From Bacillota bacterium (lineage in GTDB: Bacteria; Bacillota; Clostridia; Peptostreptococcales; Anaerovoracaceae): a DNA stretch of 64,000 nt. Below are positions 27,552-35,697 of the stretch, piece by piece. The DNA is taken from NCBI GenBank assembly GCA_017557505.1, contig JAFYYP010000005.1:16635-80634 (forward strand), in the 5' to 3' direction. The position numbers and the translations under genes are program-made. Each line of letters begins with the position of its first letter. Positions within the stretch are counted from its first letter, which is position 1. A model generated the notes under the pieces. It made no database searches and was not told the origin of the DNA. It was given only the letters and a program-made list of their open reading frames with translations.

Positions 27552-27576
27552 ACACCCTGACTCTTCATCAGGGTGT
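27552..27576 (-). terminator. Intrinsic terminator of the small DMT transporter gene
   Basis: 9-bp stem ACACCCTGA / TCAGGGTGT with a 7-base loop; TTTTT follows on the minus strand. It serves the leftward gene that stops at 27585. Confidence 0.8.
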
Positions 27577-27584
27577 CCTGTTTG

Positions 27585-28010
27585 CTACTTATTGATGAAG
27601 TACAGCCCTATCAGGCAGATGAGTACTCCGGCGACCTTGGTCATCGTGATGGCTTCCTTGTAGAGCAGCGCGCCGATGAAGATCAGGATGACCGCCAGGA
27701 ACGCGCTCTGCACGACGGCTGCCGTGCTCACGCTCCAGCCCGCGCGGTACGCATAGATGAACCCGACTTCCAACCCGACCAGCACAAGACCGAGCACGAA
27801 AGGCGCCCAGTTCAGCTTGTGGTATTCCTGCAGGATGCTCGCGTTCCGGTTCAGGACGTGGAACATGAGGAACGAAAAAACCGCACCCACGATATAGGTG
27901 ACGGTAAGGGACGCAAAGGGGTCCATTCTCGTCGGAACCTCTTTGGCGCAGATCTGATAAAAGACGTTGGACAGTACGACCAGGCCGATCGGCCAGATAT
28001 AATTGAACAT
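27585..28010 (-). CDS. Small EamA/DMT-superfamily transporter
   Basis: 141 residues with four hydrophobic helices (starting at WPIGLVVLSNVFYQI, then SLTVTYIVGAVFSFLMFHVL, WAPFVLGLVLVGLEVGFIYAY and VVQSAFLAVILIFIGALLY) and an end GVLICLIGLYF. That is the half-size four-helix form of the DMT superfamily, which acts as a dimer. The frame opens at 28169, but the start is placed at 28010 because GAAGGAGAAAGCCT precedes it and the extension is hydrophilic and unrelated. A plausible promoter TTGACA-N17-TAGAGT lies about 70-120 bases upstream. The substrate is unknown. Confidence 0.8.
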   Translation of the reverse strand: MFNYIWPIGLVVLSNVFYQICAKEVPTRMDPFASLTVTYIVGAVFSFLMFHVLNRNASILQEYHKLNWAPFVLGLVLVGLEVGFIYAYRAGWSVSTAAVVQSAFLAVILIFIGALLYKEAITMTKVAGVLICLIGLYFINK

Positions 28011-28135
28011 AGGCTTTCTCCTTCCTATTGTGGCCTCTACAACGGAAGGATCCCAGCCGTCTACAGGGCGAATTCCCTGCGATGAATATACTCTACTTGA
28101 CCCGAAAAAAGTTGTCAAGTTTTTTCCTTTTATTA

Positions 28136-28164
28136 TTGACACTGCCTGGTTTCGATGGTAATAT
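28136..28164 (+). promoter_or_regulatory. tRNA-Lys promoter
   Basis: TTGACA (28136-28141), 17-base spacer, TAATAT (28159-28164), about 20 bases before the mature tRNA end. Confidence 0.75.
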
Positions 28165-28182
28165 ATCACTTGCGTTTGATAT

Positions 28183-28258
28183 GCACCATTAGCTCAGCTG
28201 GTAGAGCACCTGACTCTTAATCAGGGTGTCCAGGGTTCGAGCCCCTGATGGTGTACCA
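28183..28258 (+). tRNA. tRNA-Lys (anticodon CTT)
   Basis: The 76-base cloverleaf ends in an encoded CCA. Acceptor GCACCAT pairs with ATGGTGT (first pair G-T), the D arm is GCTC/GAGC, the anticodon stem CCTGA/TCAGG holds the loop CT-CTT-AA with anticodon 28216-28218, and the T arm is CAGGG-TTCGAGC-CCCTG. The 3' 51 bases are the integration target of the island that follows, so the present 3' half was supplied or restored by the element. The tRNA is intact and should be functional. It has its own promoter and an element-borne terminator downstream. Confidence 0.95.
28208..28258 (+). repeat. attL: 51-bp direct repeat (tRNA-Lys 3' part)
   Basis: Exactly repeated at 40202-40252. The match begins in the anticodon stem and runs through CCA; the flanking bases differ (C versus T before, A versus G after). 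Confidence 0.93.
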
Positions 28259-28270
28259 AGAACTGGCGAT

Positions 28271-28313
28271 AATACCTTGAAGCCTTAAAACTTCAAGGTA
28301 TTTCGTTTTTTTT
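28271..28313 (+). terminator. Intrinsic terminator after the tRNA (element-borne)
   Basis: 12-bp stem AATACCTTGAAG / CTTCAAGGTATT, 8-base loop, then CG and eight T. It stops tRNA-Lys transcription before the integrase gene. Confidence 0.85.
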
Positions 28314-28326
28314 GCCACTGACCGCA

Positions 28327-28368
28327 GACTACCTGATTTTTAGTGCTATTTTCAGAAATCAGGTGGTC
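28327..28368 (+). promoter_or_regulatory. Stem-loop masking the integrase ribosome binding site
   Basis: GACTACCTGATTT (28327-28339) pairs with AAATCAGGTGGTC (28356-28368) at 12 of 13 positions, loop 16 bases. The 3' arm contains the likely Shine-Dalgarno CAGGTGG; the ATG follows 3 bases later. Confidence 0.6.
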
Positions 28369-28371
28369 TAA

Positions 28372-29316
28372 ATGAAGATAACTATTAACAGCTCTCTAAC
28401 AACTTTTAAACTACTTTTCAACGACTTTCTAACTAGTTGTAAAGCAAAAGGTCTCTCGGAGAAAACACTTCAATCTTACGCATCTCACCTTAAATGTTTC
28501 GGTAAGTATCTCGATCTTGATACTCCCATCGAGGACTTGACTCAAAAGCACATCGAGGAGATGGTAAATAAGATGCGTGATAAGGGCTTGTCCCCAAACA
28601 CTATCCAAAGTTATCTGCGAACAATGGCGTCTTTCTTCTCTTGGTGCCGTAGGAATGGCCTTTATACGCCTCATATCGCCCAATACAGAGGCGTAGAGGT
28701 AATAAAGGACACTTATACCGATGAGGAGTTGAAAAGGCTCTTAAAAAAGCCAAATTTGAAAGAATGCTCTTTTTCGGAATATAGAAACTGGGTAATCATC
28801 AATCTTTTTCTTGATTGTGGTTGTCGCTCCGCGACTATCAGAGCAATAGAGATCCGAGATGTCGATCTGGTTAAAGGTATGGTCGCTTATCGACACACCA
28901 AAAGCAGGAAGGTTCAGATCCTACCGCTTTCGTCAATGATGGTGTCCATCCTCCAAGAGTACCTCAGAATCAGAAGGGGCAATCCTGAGGATAAACTGTT
29001 CTGTTCGATCGAAGGGGAACCGATGACAGAGAGTTGTTTGAAAAGTGCTATCAGAGATTACAATTTAAGGAGAGGTGTGAGAAAGACCAGTTGTCATTTG
29101 TTCCGCCATTCATACGCAAAGCGATTTTTGTTGGATTGTGGTGGTGATGCCTTCGCTCTTCAACACATCTTAGGGCATTCAACTTTGGCAATGACAAAGC
29201 ATTACTGTAATATCTACGATGCCGATCTTTTAAACAACTATAACGAACTGTCCCCTTTGGCAAAACTTAGTGGTGTGGGTTCTATAAAAAAGGCAGACAT
29301 CCAGAAGAGAAGATAA
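28372..29316 (+). CDS. Tyrosine recombinase / integrase
   Basis: 314 residues. An N-terminal SAM-like core-binding domain (about 12-100: FLTSCKAKGLSEKTLQSYASHLKCFGKYL) is followed by the catalytic domain with Arg in DCGCRSATIRAIEI, Lys in HTKSRKVQ, HLFRHSYAKR (His-x-x-Arg), LGHSTLAMTKHY with the second His and the nucleophilic Tyr. All catalytic residues are present, so it should be active. It lies next to attL in the tRNA-Lys gene and transcribes into the island, the classic position for the enzyme that integrates and excises it. Its start site lies just 3' of a hairpin that covers the ribosome binding site. Confidence 0.93.
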   Translation: MKITINSSLTTFKLLFNDFLTSCKAKGLSEKTLQSYASHLKCFGKYLDLDTPIEDLTQKHIEEMVNKMRDKGLSPNTIQSYLRTMASFFSWCRRNGLYTPHIAQYRGVEVIKDTYTDEELKRLLKKPNLKECSFSEYRNWVIINLFLDCGCRSATIRAIEIRDVDLVKGMVAYRHTKSRKVQILPLSSMMVSILQEYLRIRRGNPEDKLFCSIEGEPMTESCLKSAIRDYNLRRGVRKTSCHLFRHSYAKRFLLDCGGDAFALQHILGHSTLAMTKHYCNIYDADLLNNYNELSPLAKLSGVGSIKKADIQKRR

Positions 29317-29319
29317 AAA

Positions 29320-29360
29320 GAAGGGGCAAATCTCACAATGTTGGTGAGATTTGCCCCTTC
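29320..29360. terminator. Strong bidirectional terminator
   Basis: Perfect 17-bp stem (29320-29336 with 29344-29360), 7-base loop, flanked by AAAAA on the left, so it ends the leftward small gene at 29361; on the right it is followed by TTAGATTT for the integrase gene. Confidence 0.88.
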
Positions 29361-29609
29361 TTAGATTTCCTTTGCTATTTCAGACACGAACCTTATCCCA
29401 TTTATAAATCCCCATAGTTCAGCAGCCTCTTTCAGATCCATAATCGCAGCGGTTCCCGCATCATTCTCTTCCAGATCCTTATGTTCCAGATCCAAAAGGA
29501 CTTCGAGAGCATCCACTTTTTCTGTGAGCCAATCGGGCCAATCCTTTACGCCATTCAATTCGCCATTGAGATAATAAAATAAGATTGAGTTAAGTAAAAT
29601 AGGCATCAT
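29361..29609 (-). CDS. Small acidic protein, unrecognised
   Basis: 82 residues, acidic in the middle (LDLEHKDLEENDAG). I do not recognise it. Two adjacent ATG codons are possible starts (29609 and 29606), both after AGGAGG. The start region lies in a perfect 15-bp hairpin with the Shine-Dalgarno in the loop, which argues that it is a real, translationally controlled gene. The stop abuts the strong terminator at 29320-29360. It lies between the integrase and the WYL regulator, and could be an excision or control factor, but nothing in the sequence proves it. Confidence 0.65.
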   Translation of the reverse strand: MMPILLNSILFYYLNGELNGVKDWPDWLTEKVDALEVLLDLEHKDLEENDAGTAAIMDLKEAAELWGFINGIRFVSEIAKEI

Positions 29610-29639
29610 AACAACCTCCTCTGATTGTTATGATGCCTA
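29600..29639 (-). promoter_or_regulatory. 15-bp hairpin presenting Shine-Dalgarno in loop and hiding the start codon
   Basis: 29600-29614 (TAGGCATCATAACAA) pairs perfectly with 29625-29639. On the minus-strand message the 10-base loop contains AGAGGAGG and the first AUG lies in the 3' arm. It could also work as a DNA operator. Confidence 0.75.
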
Positions 29640-29691
29640 AGAAAATGCTGAAACGATTAAAAGGTGTCGCTTTTAATGAAAATGGTGTCAC

Positions 29692-30780
29692 TTAATACAT
29701 TGAGCGTATTTTGTCTAAATAATCTTTATACTGTTCCGCTACTTCTGGCGTTTCTATCTTTATTCGCCTTCCAAATCCACTAACCCACGCAAAGAATTGA
29801 TTACTTATCTCAATGTCTGTGATGACTATAAAATGTCTGTCATCTTTTTTAGCATAAAAAGCATTCTTTGTACCAAATCGATCAATCGCAGTGTCCAAAA
29901 GTCCATTGGTAAAGGTCAATTGAACCTTCTTCTTTTCACCGCCGAACATACCGAACACTCTTTGTGTGTAAGTATCAAGATCGAGGGTCTTAAATACTTC
30001 GGCTCCCTCTCTGGGTTCGTTAGTAAAAGAGAGGTTCTTCATCCTATCCACACGATAAGTTCTCATTTCCTGCGAGGTATCATCAAAAGACAGCAGATAG
30101 TAATTGCCATCATTGATGATGAGGTGGTAAGGACTGACTTTATACTTGCGGTGGCGTTCAACTAGTTTCTCTACATCTCCGATTTCGTGTGTCAGATAGC
30201 TGAATGTCACTTTTTCAGGTGTGTGCGGTTCCCCATCCAACTGCCTAGACATTGCGTCTCTGAGCAGGCTTATGTTGTTCAACACTGACTTGTTGAGAGT
30301 CTTAACACGATCGACAACGACAGCATCGTGCTTTATTTTTTCTGCTTGCTGCTCGCTAACAAATTCGCAAACGATATCGGACAATCTATTCGCTTGTCCT
30401 TGTGGAATAAACTTCGCAGCATAAACACATTCTGCGAGAAGCCGAATATCGTTCAGGTCATAATGGCGTTGCTGAACATAAAAGCCTTTTCGAGGTTTAT
30501 AAACAACTGTTTTCAGTGTCTCGTCATCCCCGATCATCTCTTCCGCTTCATCAATCGAACACCCTTCCTCTAACATCAACAGGGCTTTGTTAATCTCTTC
30601 GATGTCGCGATAAATAGACCTTCTCTCCGCATAAATCCCACAGTCTTTTAGATACTCTACGATTTCGTATGCGGTGACAGGATTATCCTCGTCGGTATAT
30701 TTTAGAAGATATTGAAGAACAATGTAGGGTTTAATCTTTTGATTTGGTTGCCTGCCTTTTAAACTTTTTTCGACTTTCAT
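29692..30780 (-). CDS. WYL domain-containing transcriptional regulator
   Basis: 362 residues. An N-terminal winged helix (about 14-65: VLQYLLKYTDEDNPVTAYEIVEYLKDC, ERRSIYRDIEEI) is followed by the WYL domain (about 200-260, KVSPYHLIINDGNYYLLSFDD, then RTYRVDRMKNL) and a C-terminal WCX-like dimer region. WYL proteins of this shape (BrxR/CapW type) often repress adjacent phage-defence genes and release them on a nucleic-acid or ligand signal. It is divergent from the type IIG restriction-modification gene with 105 bases between starts. A short dyad AGTAT-CA-ATACT at 30798-30809 is a possible operator. AT-rich like the rest of the island. Confidence 0.88.
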   Translation of the reverse strand: MKVEKSLKGRQPNQKIKPYIVLQYLLKYTDEDNPVTAYEIVEYLKDCGIYAERRSIYRDIEEINKALLMLEEGCSIDEAEEMIGDDETLKTVVYKPRKGFYVQQRHYDLNDIRLLAECVYAAKFIPQGQANRLSDIVCEFVSEQQAEKIKHDAVVVDRVKTLNKSVLNNISLLRDAMSRQLDGEPHTPEKVTFSYLTHEIGDVEKLVERHRKYKVSPYHLIINDGNYYLLSFDDTSQEMRTYRVDRMKNLSFTNEPREGAEVFKTLDLDTYTQRVFGMFGGEKKKVQLTFTNGLLDTAIDRFGTKNAFYAKKDDRHFIVITDIEISNQFFAWVSGFGRRIKIETPEVAEQYKDYLDKIRSMY

Positions 30781-30818
30781 TTTCTTGGACTCTAATTAGT
30801 ATCAATACTCCTTATATT

Positions 30819-30847
30819 TTGACTATTCTATCACAAAACTGTATTAT
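30819..30847 (+). promoter_or_regulatory. Promoter of the type IIG gene
   Basis: TTGACT (30819-30824), 17-base spacer, TATTAT (30842-30847), 38 bases before the ATG at 30886. Confidence 0.7.
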
Positions 30848-30885
30848 AAATAAAACATTACATCTCAGTTTTATCAAGGTTTAAT

Positions 30886-33800
30886 ATGTTTAATAAAAGA
30901 CTAATAGACAATCGCATGCAACACTTCACTCGAAATGATGTTCCAGATTTTGAGTCGAAATGGACTAGAATTAAAAAGTGGAAAAAATCTTGTGATGTAG
31001 GAAATCTTGAAAAAACCAAGGAAACACAAATTCAAGGTTTGTTTATGTCGCAAATATTTGATGAGGTACTTGGCTATGATACAGCGACAAGCACCGATAC
31101 AGATGTTTACAACCAAAAGCAAGAGTTGAATAGCACTTTAGATAATACCGAAGCAGATGGGGGGCTTGGTTTTTTTTCAGATATTAGCAATATTAGAGAT
31201 GTTAGAGCAGTAATTGAATTGAAAGATGCCACAACAAATTTAGATAAAAAGCAATCTCGAGTTCGAAACTTAACGCCTGTTGAACAGGGTTTTACTTACG
31301 CAAATAAAAATGGATCAAAGTGTGGTTGGGTAATTATATCGAATTTCCTTGAAACACGTTTGTATAAAAATGTTTCCTCGCTTGAATACGAGTCTTTTGA
31401 TATTAGAAAGATGGATGATGAGCAGGAATTTTTGAGGTTCTATTACTTTTTATCTAAAGATCATCTAATTGAAAGACACGGAAAATCGTTAATCGATGAG
31501 TTATATATCGAAAACGAAGAAATGGGTCTTGAAATCTCAAACAATTTTTACAGCGATTATAAACAAATCAGATTATCGCTCTTTCAAGATTTGATAGAGC
31601 ACAATGAGAACTATGACAAAATACTTTTGTTTGAGAAGGCTCAAAAAATAATGGATAGGTTTATATTCATTTGCTTTTGTGAAGATTGTGGATTGCTTCC
31701 GCAAAATATCTTTAGAACAACAGTTCAAACAGCATCACATAGTTTCAGTAAATCAAAAACAAAGATCTGGGATGAACTACTAGGTTTATTTGATTCGATT
31801 GATAAAGGCAATCCACCCATGCATATCAACCAGTATAACGGTGGTTTGTTTAGAGAAGATCCTGAACTGGATTCTTTGGCTGTTTCCAATGATGTTTTAG
31901 AGTCATTTTTGAAGTTGGCAGAATATGATTTTGGGAGCGAATTAAATGTAAACATTCTTGGACAAATATTTGAGCAAAGCATCTCGGATGTGGAACAGAT
32001 CAAAGCAGAGATCAATGGAGATGTGATCAATGGTAAGGGGAAGCAGAAAGAGGATGGTATTTTTTATACACCTTACTATGTAACCCGATTTATTGTTGAA
32101 AATACTATTGGCAAATATCTATCTGAGAAACAGAAACAAATCAAACTTGACATTTTTAAAAACGGAACATTTAAGGCAACTGTAAAGAAAAAGTCCACAA
32201 AGAAGAATGTTACTATTTCTCTCGATAGGTGGGAGGACTTATTAGATGAATCAGCCTATAATACTGAAGAGGAAAAGTTACATTATGAGGCTGTACGACA
32301 ACTTCATCAATTGTATTGGAACCAATATGAAGAAGTACTAAAAAACATAAAAATCTGCGATCCTTCATGCGGAAGTGGAGCCTTCTTGAATCAATGCTTC
32401 GATTATTTGAATCAGGAAATGAACCATGTGTTAGACATGAAATTTGAGTTTGATCCACAAACAACGGTATTTGATATCAACAAGCAGATTTTACAAAACA
32501 ACCTTTATGGGGTTGATCTGAATCCAGAGAGCGTAGAAATTACCAAACTTGCATTGTGGCTAAAAACAGCAAAAAGGGATCAGCTGTTAACGTCGCTAGA
32601 CGATAACATCAAGGTTGGGAATTCTATCATCAATGATGGAACTGTCGTTAGAAATCCTTTTGACTGGTCAAAAGAATTTTCTGATGTATTTGACAATGGT
32701 GGATTCGACATTATTATAGGTAATCCACCATATGGGGCAAAATTGTCAGATAGCGAAAAGTCTTATCTAACAAAGAATTATGAGACAACTGAGTATAACT
32801 ATGACACATATAAAACGTTTATGGAACTTGGCATGTCTCTACTTAAAACAGATGGCTATCTTGGATATATTACTCCTAGCACATATTTTGTTTTAGAAAA
32901 AGGAGCGACAAAACTACGCAAACTATTATTTGAACAATCCCAACTTGTAATAATGGCTGAGTTGTTTAATGTATTCAAGGCTGCGATTGTTGAAACTGCA
33001 ATTTCAATCTATAAGAAGCATCAACCTGATAATAACTACTCATTTAACGTTATTACCGTACCTCGCAAAACTGCTTTATCATCGACATTCGTCAATGATG
33101 GTGTAATAACACAGTTTACCTATAATGATTTAGTATCTAAAGAGAACTATGTTTTTAACTATTATGCTACAGAGGAGAAAGAAGCATTAAGAAATAAAAT
33201 TTACAAAGATGCTTTGTTGCTTGGTGATTTATTAACTGTTACAACTGGCGTAAAACCATACCAAGTCGGAAAAGGAGAACCTCCACAAACAAAAGAGATT
33301 GTTGCAAGCAAACCATTCAACTCAAGTACCAGGATTGACGACTCATACCTTCCTTATATGAAGTCTGGAGATGTTCAGCCTTTTACCAATGCGTGGCGTA
33401 AAGAGTATATCAGTTACGGAAAATGGCTTGCAGAGGCAAATGATGAAGTTATACTCCAGAAAGAGAAGTTATTAGTACGTCAAACAGGAGATTATCCAAT
33501 TGCATCTTATTTTGACGAAATAGTAATGGGAAACAACTCATTACATTTCATTTACTATAAAGATAATCGTGAAATTGATTTAAAATATGCACTAGGGTTA
33601 CTTAATTCAAGATTGTATAAATGGCTATACCAATATGATTACTTTCACATGGTCGGTAAGCCACTAGCATGCGTGAAAAAAGTGTTCCTAGACAGAATGC
33701 CCGTTAAGGGAATTGATAATCAAGAGGAAATCATCCGTATTTCAAACGATCTTCTTGAATTATGCCAAAAAAGATTTGATTTACACAACCAATTTGTAAA

Positions 33801-34074
33801 CTATATTGAACAAACATATGCTCCGAAAAGTGTTTCAGATAATCTATTTTATTTTTTCCGTATACCTTACAACGCCTTTATTCAGGAATTAAAAAAGCAA
33901 AAAGTTCATTTAACTGATGCTCAAAAAATATCACTATTACAAGTGTTTAATGAGTATACAGAAGGAATCGTTACACTTAGTAAGATAATCTCAGTACGCT
34001 ATAAATGCCTTAATGAGTCTATCTATAAAGCATTTGATTTAAATCCAGAAGAGATAAGTATTATAGAGAAATAA
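30886..34074 (+). CDS. Type IIG restriction-modification enzyme (nuclease + adenine methyltransferase + target recognition)
   Basis: 1062 residues. An N-terminal PD-(D/E)xK-like nuclease region carries E111-L-K113 after acidic Asp99 or Asp105 (RDVRAVIELKD). A helical linker follows, then a gamma-class adenine methyltransferase with motif I DPSCGSGAFLNQC near 491-503 and motif IV GNPPYG near 611-616 (IIIGNPPYGAKL). The C-terminal 350 residues match TaqI-C-like target recognition (VTTGVKPYQVGKGEPPQT, MKSGDVQPFTNAW). One polypeptide therefore both cuts and methylates, like Eco57I or MmeI types. A weak Shine-Dalgarno precedes the start. It is the only recognised defence gene of the island and is divergent from a WYL regulator. 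Confidence 0.88.
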   Translation: MFNKRLIDNRMQHFTRNDVPDFESKWTRIKKWKKSCDVGNLEKTKETQIQGLFMSQIFDEVLGYDTATSTDTDVYNQKQELNSTLDNTEADGGLGFFSDISNIRDVRAVIELKDATTNLDKKQSRVRNLTPVEQGFTYANKNGSKCGWVIISNFLETRLYKNVSSLEYESFDIRKMDDEQEFLRFYYFLSKDHLIERHGKSLIDELYIENEEMGLEISNNFYSDYKQIRLSLFQDLIEHNENYDKILLFEKAQKIMDRFIFICFCEDCGLLPQNIFRTTVQTASHSFSKSKTKIWDELLGLFDSIDKGNPPMHINQYNGGLFREDPELDSLAVSNDVLESFLKLAEYDFGSELNVNILGQIFEQSISDVEQIKAEINGDVINGKGKQKEDGIFYTPYYVTRFIVENTIGKYLSEKQKQIKLDIFKNGTFKATVKKKSTKKNVTISLDRWEDLLDESAYNTEEEKLHYEAVRQLHQLYWNQYEEVLKNIKICDPSCGSGAFLNQCFDYLNQEMNHVLDMKFEFDPQTTVFDINKQILQNNLYGVDLNPESVEITKLALWLKTAKRDQLLTSLDDNIKVGNSIINDGTVVRNPFDWSKEFSDVFDNGGFDIIIGNPPYGAKLSDSEKSYLTKNYETTEYNYDTYKTFMELGMSLLKTDGYLGYITPSTYFVLEKGATKLRKLLFEQSQLVIMAELFNVFKAAIVETAISIYKKHQPDNNYSFNVITVPRKTALSSTFVNDGVITQFTYNDLVSKENYVFNYYATEEKEALRNKIYKDALLLGDLLTVTTGVKPYQVGKGEPPQTKEIVASKPFNSSTRIDDSYLPYMKSGDVQPFTNAWRKEYISYGKWLAEANDEVILQKEKLLVRQTGDYPIASYFDEIVMGNNSLHFIYYKDNREIDLKYALGLLNSRLYKWLYQYDYFHMVGKPLACVKKVFLDRMPVKGIDNQEEIIRISNDLLELCQKRFDLHNQFVNYIEQTYAPKSVSDNLFYFFRIPYNAFIQELKKQKVHLTDAQKISLLQVFNEYTEGIVTLSKIISVRYKCLNESIYKAFDLNPEEISIIEK

Positions 34075-34100
34075 AGTTCCTACTTAGGAACTTTATTTCT
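34067..34100. terminator. Convergent terminator spanning both stop codons
   Basis: Perfect 14-bp stem AGAAATAAAGTTCC / GGAACTTTATTTCT with a 6-base loop, lying across the stops of the type IIG gene (34074) and the serine recombinase gene (34080). Confidence 0.8.
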
Positions 34101-34646
34101 ATATAGTGTACTTTTACTTATTCCAGTTAATGCCTCAACTTCTTTATAACTATTTCCAGAAGCAAGAAGATCGAGGGCGTGATTGATTTGAGTTTGGCTG
34201 TATTTTAGTGGCCTGCCTTCTCTGAAATTAGGGTTTTGCTTTGCTATGGTTTTCCCGCTCTGAGTTCTCTCTACTATCATCCCTCGTTCATATTCAGCAA
34301 AAGCCAGAAGGACAGTAAGGATTAGGTTGCCTGTGAGCGTGTCCTCAATCATCCCCATATTGAGGATGTTGACCTTAACTCCTCTGGCAAACAAATCTCT
34401 AATTGTTTGGACCCCTTCAATTGCGGACCTCGCAAACCTATCCAACTTACATACTACCAGAACATCGCCTGCGGTCAGCCGCTTCAGCAACTCACTAAAC
34501 TGCGGTCTATCCATCGTCTTACCTGTATAGGCTTCCTCTATAATTTCATCGCATCCATATTGCTGTAATGCTTCCATCTGGCTTTCCAGACTGTTTCCAT
34601 CTTTCCCCTGTGTGATAGTTGATACTCTCGCATACCCATAAACCAT
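34080..34646 (-). CDS. Serine recombinase (resolvase/invertase family)
   Basis: 188 residues. The catalytic domain starts [13 protein letters not shown] with nucleophile Ser9 and includes [18 protein letters not shown] and an [14 protein letters not shown] hinge. The C-terminal helix-turn-helix begins near residue 148 ([19 protein letters not shown]). Family members resolve cointegrates or invert DNA. The length is that of small resolvases. AGGAG precedes the start. I see no paired recombination sites of the usual type in the island, so its target is unknown. It could resolve island multimers. Confidence 0.92.
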   Translation of the reverse strand: MVYGYARVSTITQGKDGNSLESQMEALQQYGCDEIIEEAYTGKTMDRPQFSELLKRLTAGDVLVVCKLDRFARSAIEGVQTIRDLFARGVKVNILNMGMIEDTLTGNLILTVLLAFAEYERGMIVERTQSGKTIAKQNPNFREGRPLKYSQTQINHALDLLASGNSYKEVEALTGISKSTLYRNKVPK

Positions 34647-34754
34647 ACTTTTCTCCTCCCACTTTTGGCATTAAGTTATGACACCGCTCAAACCCTTGAT
34701 AATTGAACCCCTTGGTTTGCGTGCCATATCTTTTAAGTTTTGATACTCGCCAAC

Positions 34755-34955
34755 TTATTTGTAGTTATTTGCTCTGAACAAATCTTTTGTTTCGTCATCA
34801 ATGTAGAGTTTAACTTCATCCCATTCAGCGATGGCGTGCTCCTCATCAACTTGGATGATTTCGCAGATGTAGTCCCACTTGCCATCAAAGTCCTCTCCAT
34901 AGTAATGGACCTTATCGCCAACTTTGAGGCTTCTCCAATTCCTTAACATCTTCAT
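34755..34955 (-). CDS. Small protein, unrecognised
   Basis: 66 residues, MKMLRNWRSLKVGDKVHYYGEDF onward; a small beta-rich SH3-like pattern (SLKVGDKVHY, EIIQVDEEHAIAEWD) but no family recognised. The frame opens further upstream to 35006, but the start is placed at 34955 because CAAAGGAGCA precedes it. It follows the 92-residue gene at 35027-35305 in the same direction. Confidence 0.6.
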   Translation of the reverse strand: MKMLRNWRSLKVGDKVHYYGEDFDGKWDYICEIIQVDEEHAIAEWDEVKLYIDDETKDLFRANNYK

Positions 34956-35026
34956 TGCTCCTTTGCGGTCCCTGCCTATCGGCTGCGGGGAGGCAGTTTC
35001 CCGCACTCCCCATTGTCTTGTTTTTC

Positions 35027-35305
35027 TTACGCAATGCTGAACCGCTTGCTTGCGACTTCCTTGGTGTAGGCTTTGTAGAGTTCCTCACCGAACACTTCCT
35101 TGAACCTCTTGGTGTCAAATCTGGTGGTGAGGACACTGGTGAAGCGGACGATGTGGCTACCGATTTCCAGTTCTTCTGTTTCTCTTGCGTTCATCTCGCC
35201 CTTGATGTTGTTGCGGATCTCTTCGGCTTCGGCTTTGAGTTCTTCAATCATTGCTTCGTATTCGATGAGGTTTTCGATCTGTCTGAGAAGTTCGTTAGTT
35301 GCCAT
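35027..35305 (-). CDS. Small conserved-type mobile-element protein (function unknown)
   Basis: 92 residues. The N-terminal half is a coiled coil (LLRQIENLIEYEAMIEELKAE), the second half is basic and conserved-looking (VRFTSVLTTRFDTKRFKEVFGE, YKAYTKEVASKRFSIA). Proteins of this appearance occur in clostridial phages and integrative elements, but I cannot give it a function. AAAGGAGATAAACAAA precedes the start. It lies behind a perfect TTGACA-N16-TATAAT promoter with a repressor-like dyad in the spacer, divergent from the Cro/C1 gene. Confidence 0.7.
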   Translation of the reverse strand: MATNELLRQIENLIEYEAMIEELKAEAEEIRNNIKGEMNARETEELEIGSHIVRFTSVLTTRFDTKRFKEVFGEELYKAYTKEVASKRFSIA

Positions 35306-35357
35306 TTTGTTTATCTCCTTTGCTTTTGGAACTTTGTTGTATCTTCTTGATGATTTA

Positions 35358-35385
35358 ATTATACACCATTATTGGTGTATGTCAA
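35358..35385 (-). promoter_or_regulatory. Consensus promoter with palindromic operator in the spacer
   Basis: Minus-strand TTGACA (35380-35385), 16-base spacer, TATAAT (35358-35363). The dyad ATACACCA-TTAT-TGGTGTAT (35361-35380) fills the spacer. A related half-site pair ATATACA/TGTATAT lies at 35391-35414. The adjacent Cro/C1 protein is the likely binder. Confidence 0.8.
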
Positions 35386-35463
35386 GAGAAATATACATTT
35401 TTTTTAGTGTATATTTTATTTCTTTGTGTTATACTGTTTTTATAAAGACAGGAGATTAGACTT

Positions 35464-35697
35464 ATGGCTTTAACTTGGAAGATTGATGTGTTAGATGCCC
35501 TAAAAGAAAAAGGCATTACGACATACGCTATGCGTAAGTTAGTAAAAAAGGAGGATCGCTTGGGTGAGTCAGCAATCCAGAAATTGAGAAATGGGGAGGG
35601 GCTTGGTTGGGATAACATTGAGCGTCTCTGTAAATTGCTTGAATGCCAGCCCGCAGATCTAATGGAGTATATTCCAGAAGAGACGAAAGAAGAATAG
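35464..35697 (+). CDS. Cro/C1-type helix-turn-helix repressor
   Basis: 77 residues, essentially one XRE helix-turn-helix domain (DVLDALKEKGITTYAMRKLVKK, then AIQKLRNGEGLGWDNIERLCKLLECQPADLMEYI). AGACAGGAGATTAGACTT precedes the start. It is divergent from the 35027-35305 gene; the shared dyads cover its -35 region and the opposing promoter spacer, so autoregulation is likely. A TATACT -10 lies at 35430-35435. The opposing promoter is so good that the genes behind it should be on when this repressor is absent. Confidence 0.88.
   Translation: MALTWKIDVLDALKEKGITTYAMRKLVKKEDRLGESAIQKLRNGEGLGWDNIERLCKLLECQPADLMEYIPEETKEE

Noticed and set aside
34067-34646. Serine recombinase as a phase-variation invertase for the type IIG gene
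   Set aside because: I found no inverted pair of recombination sites around the promoter or the recognition domain; the hairpin between the genes fits a terminator.
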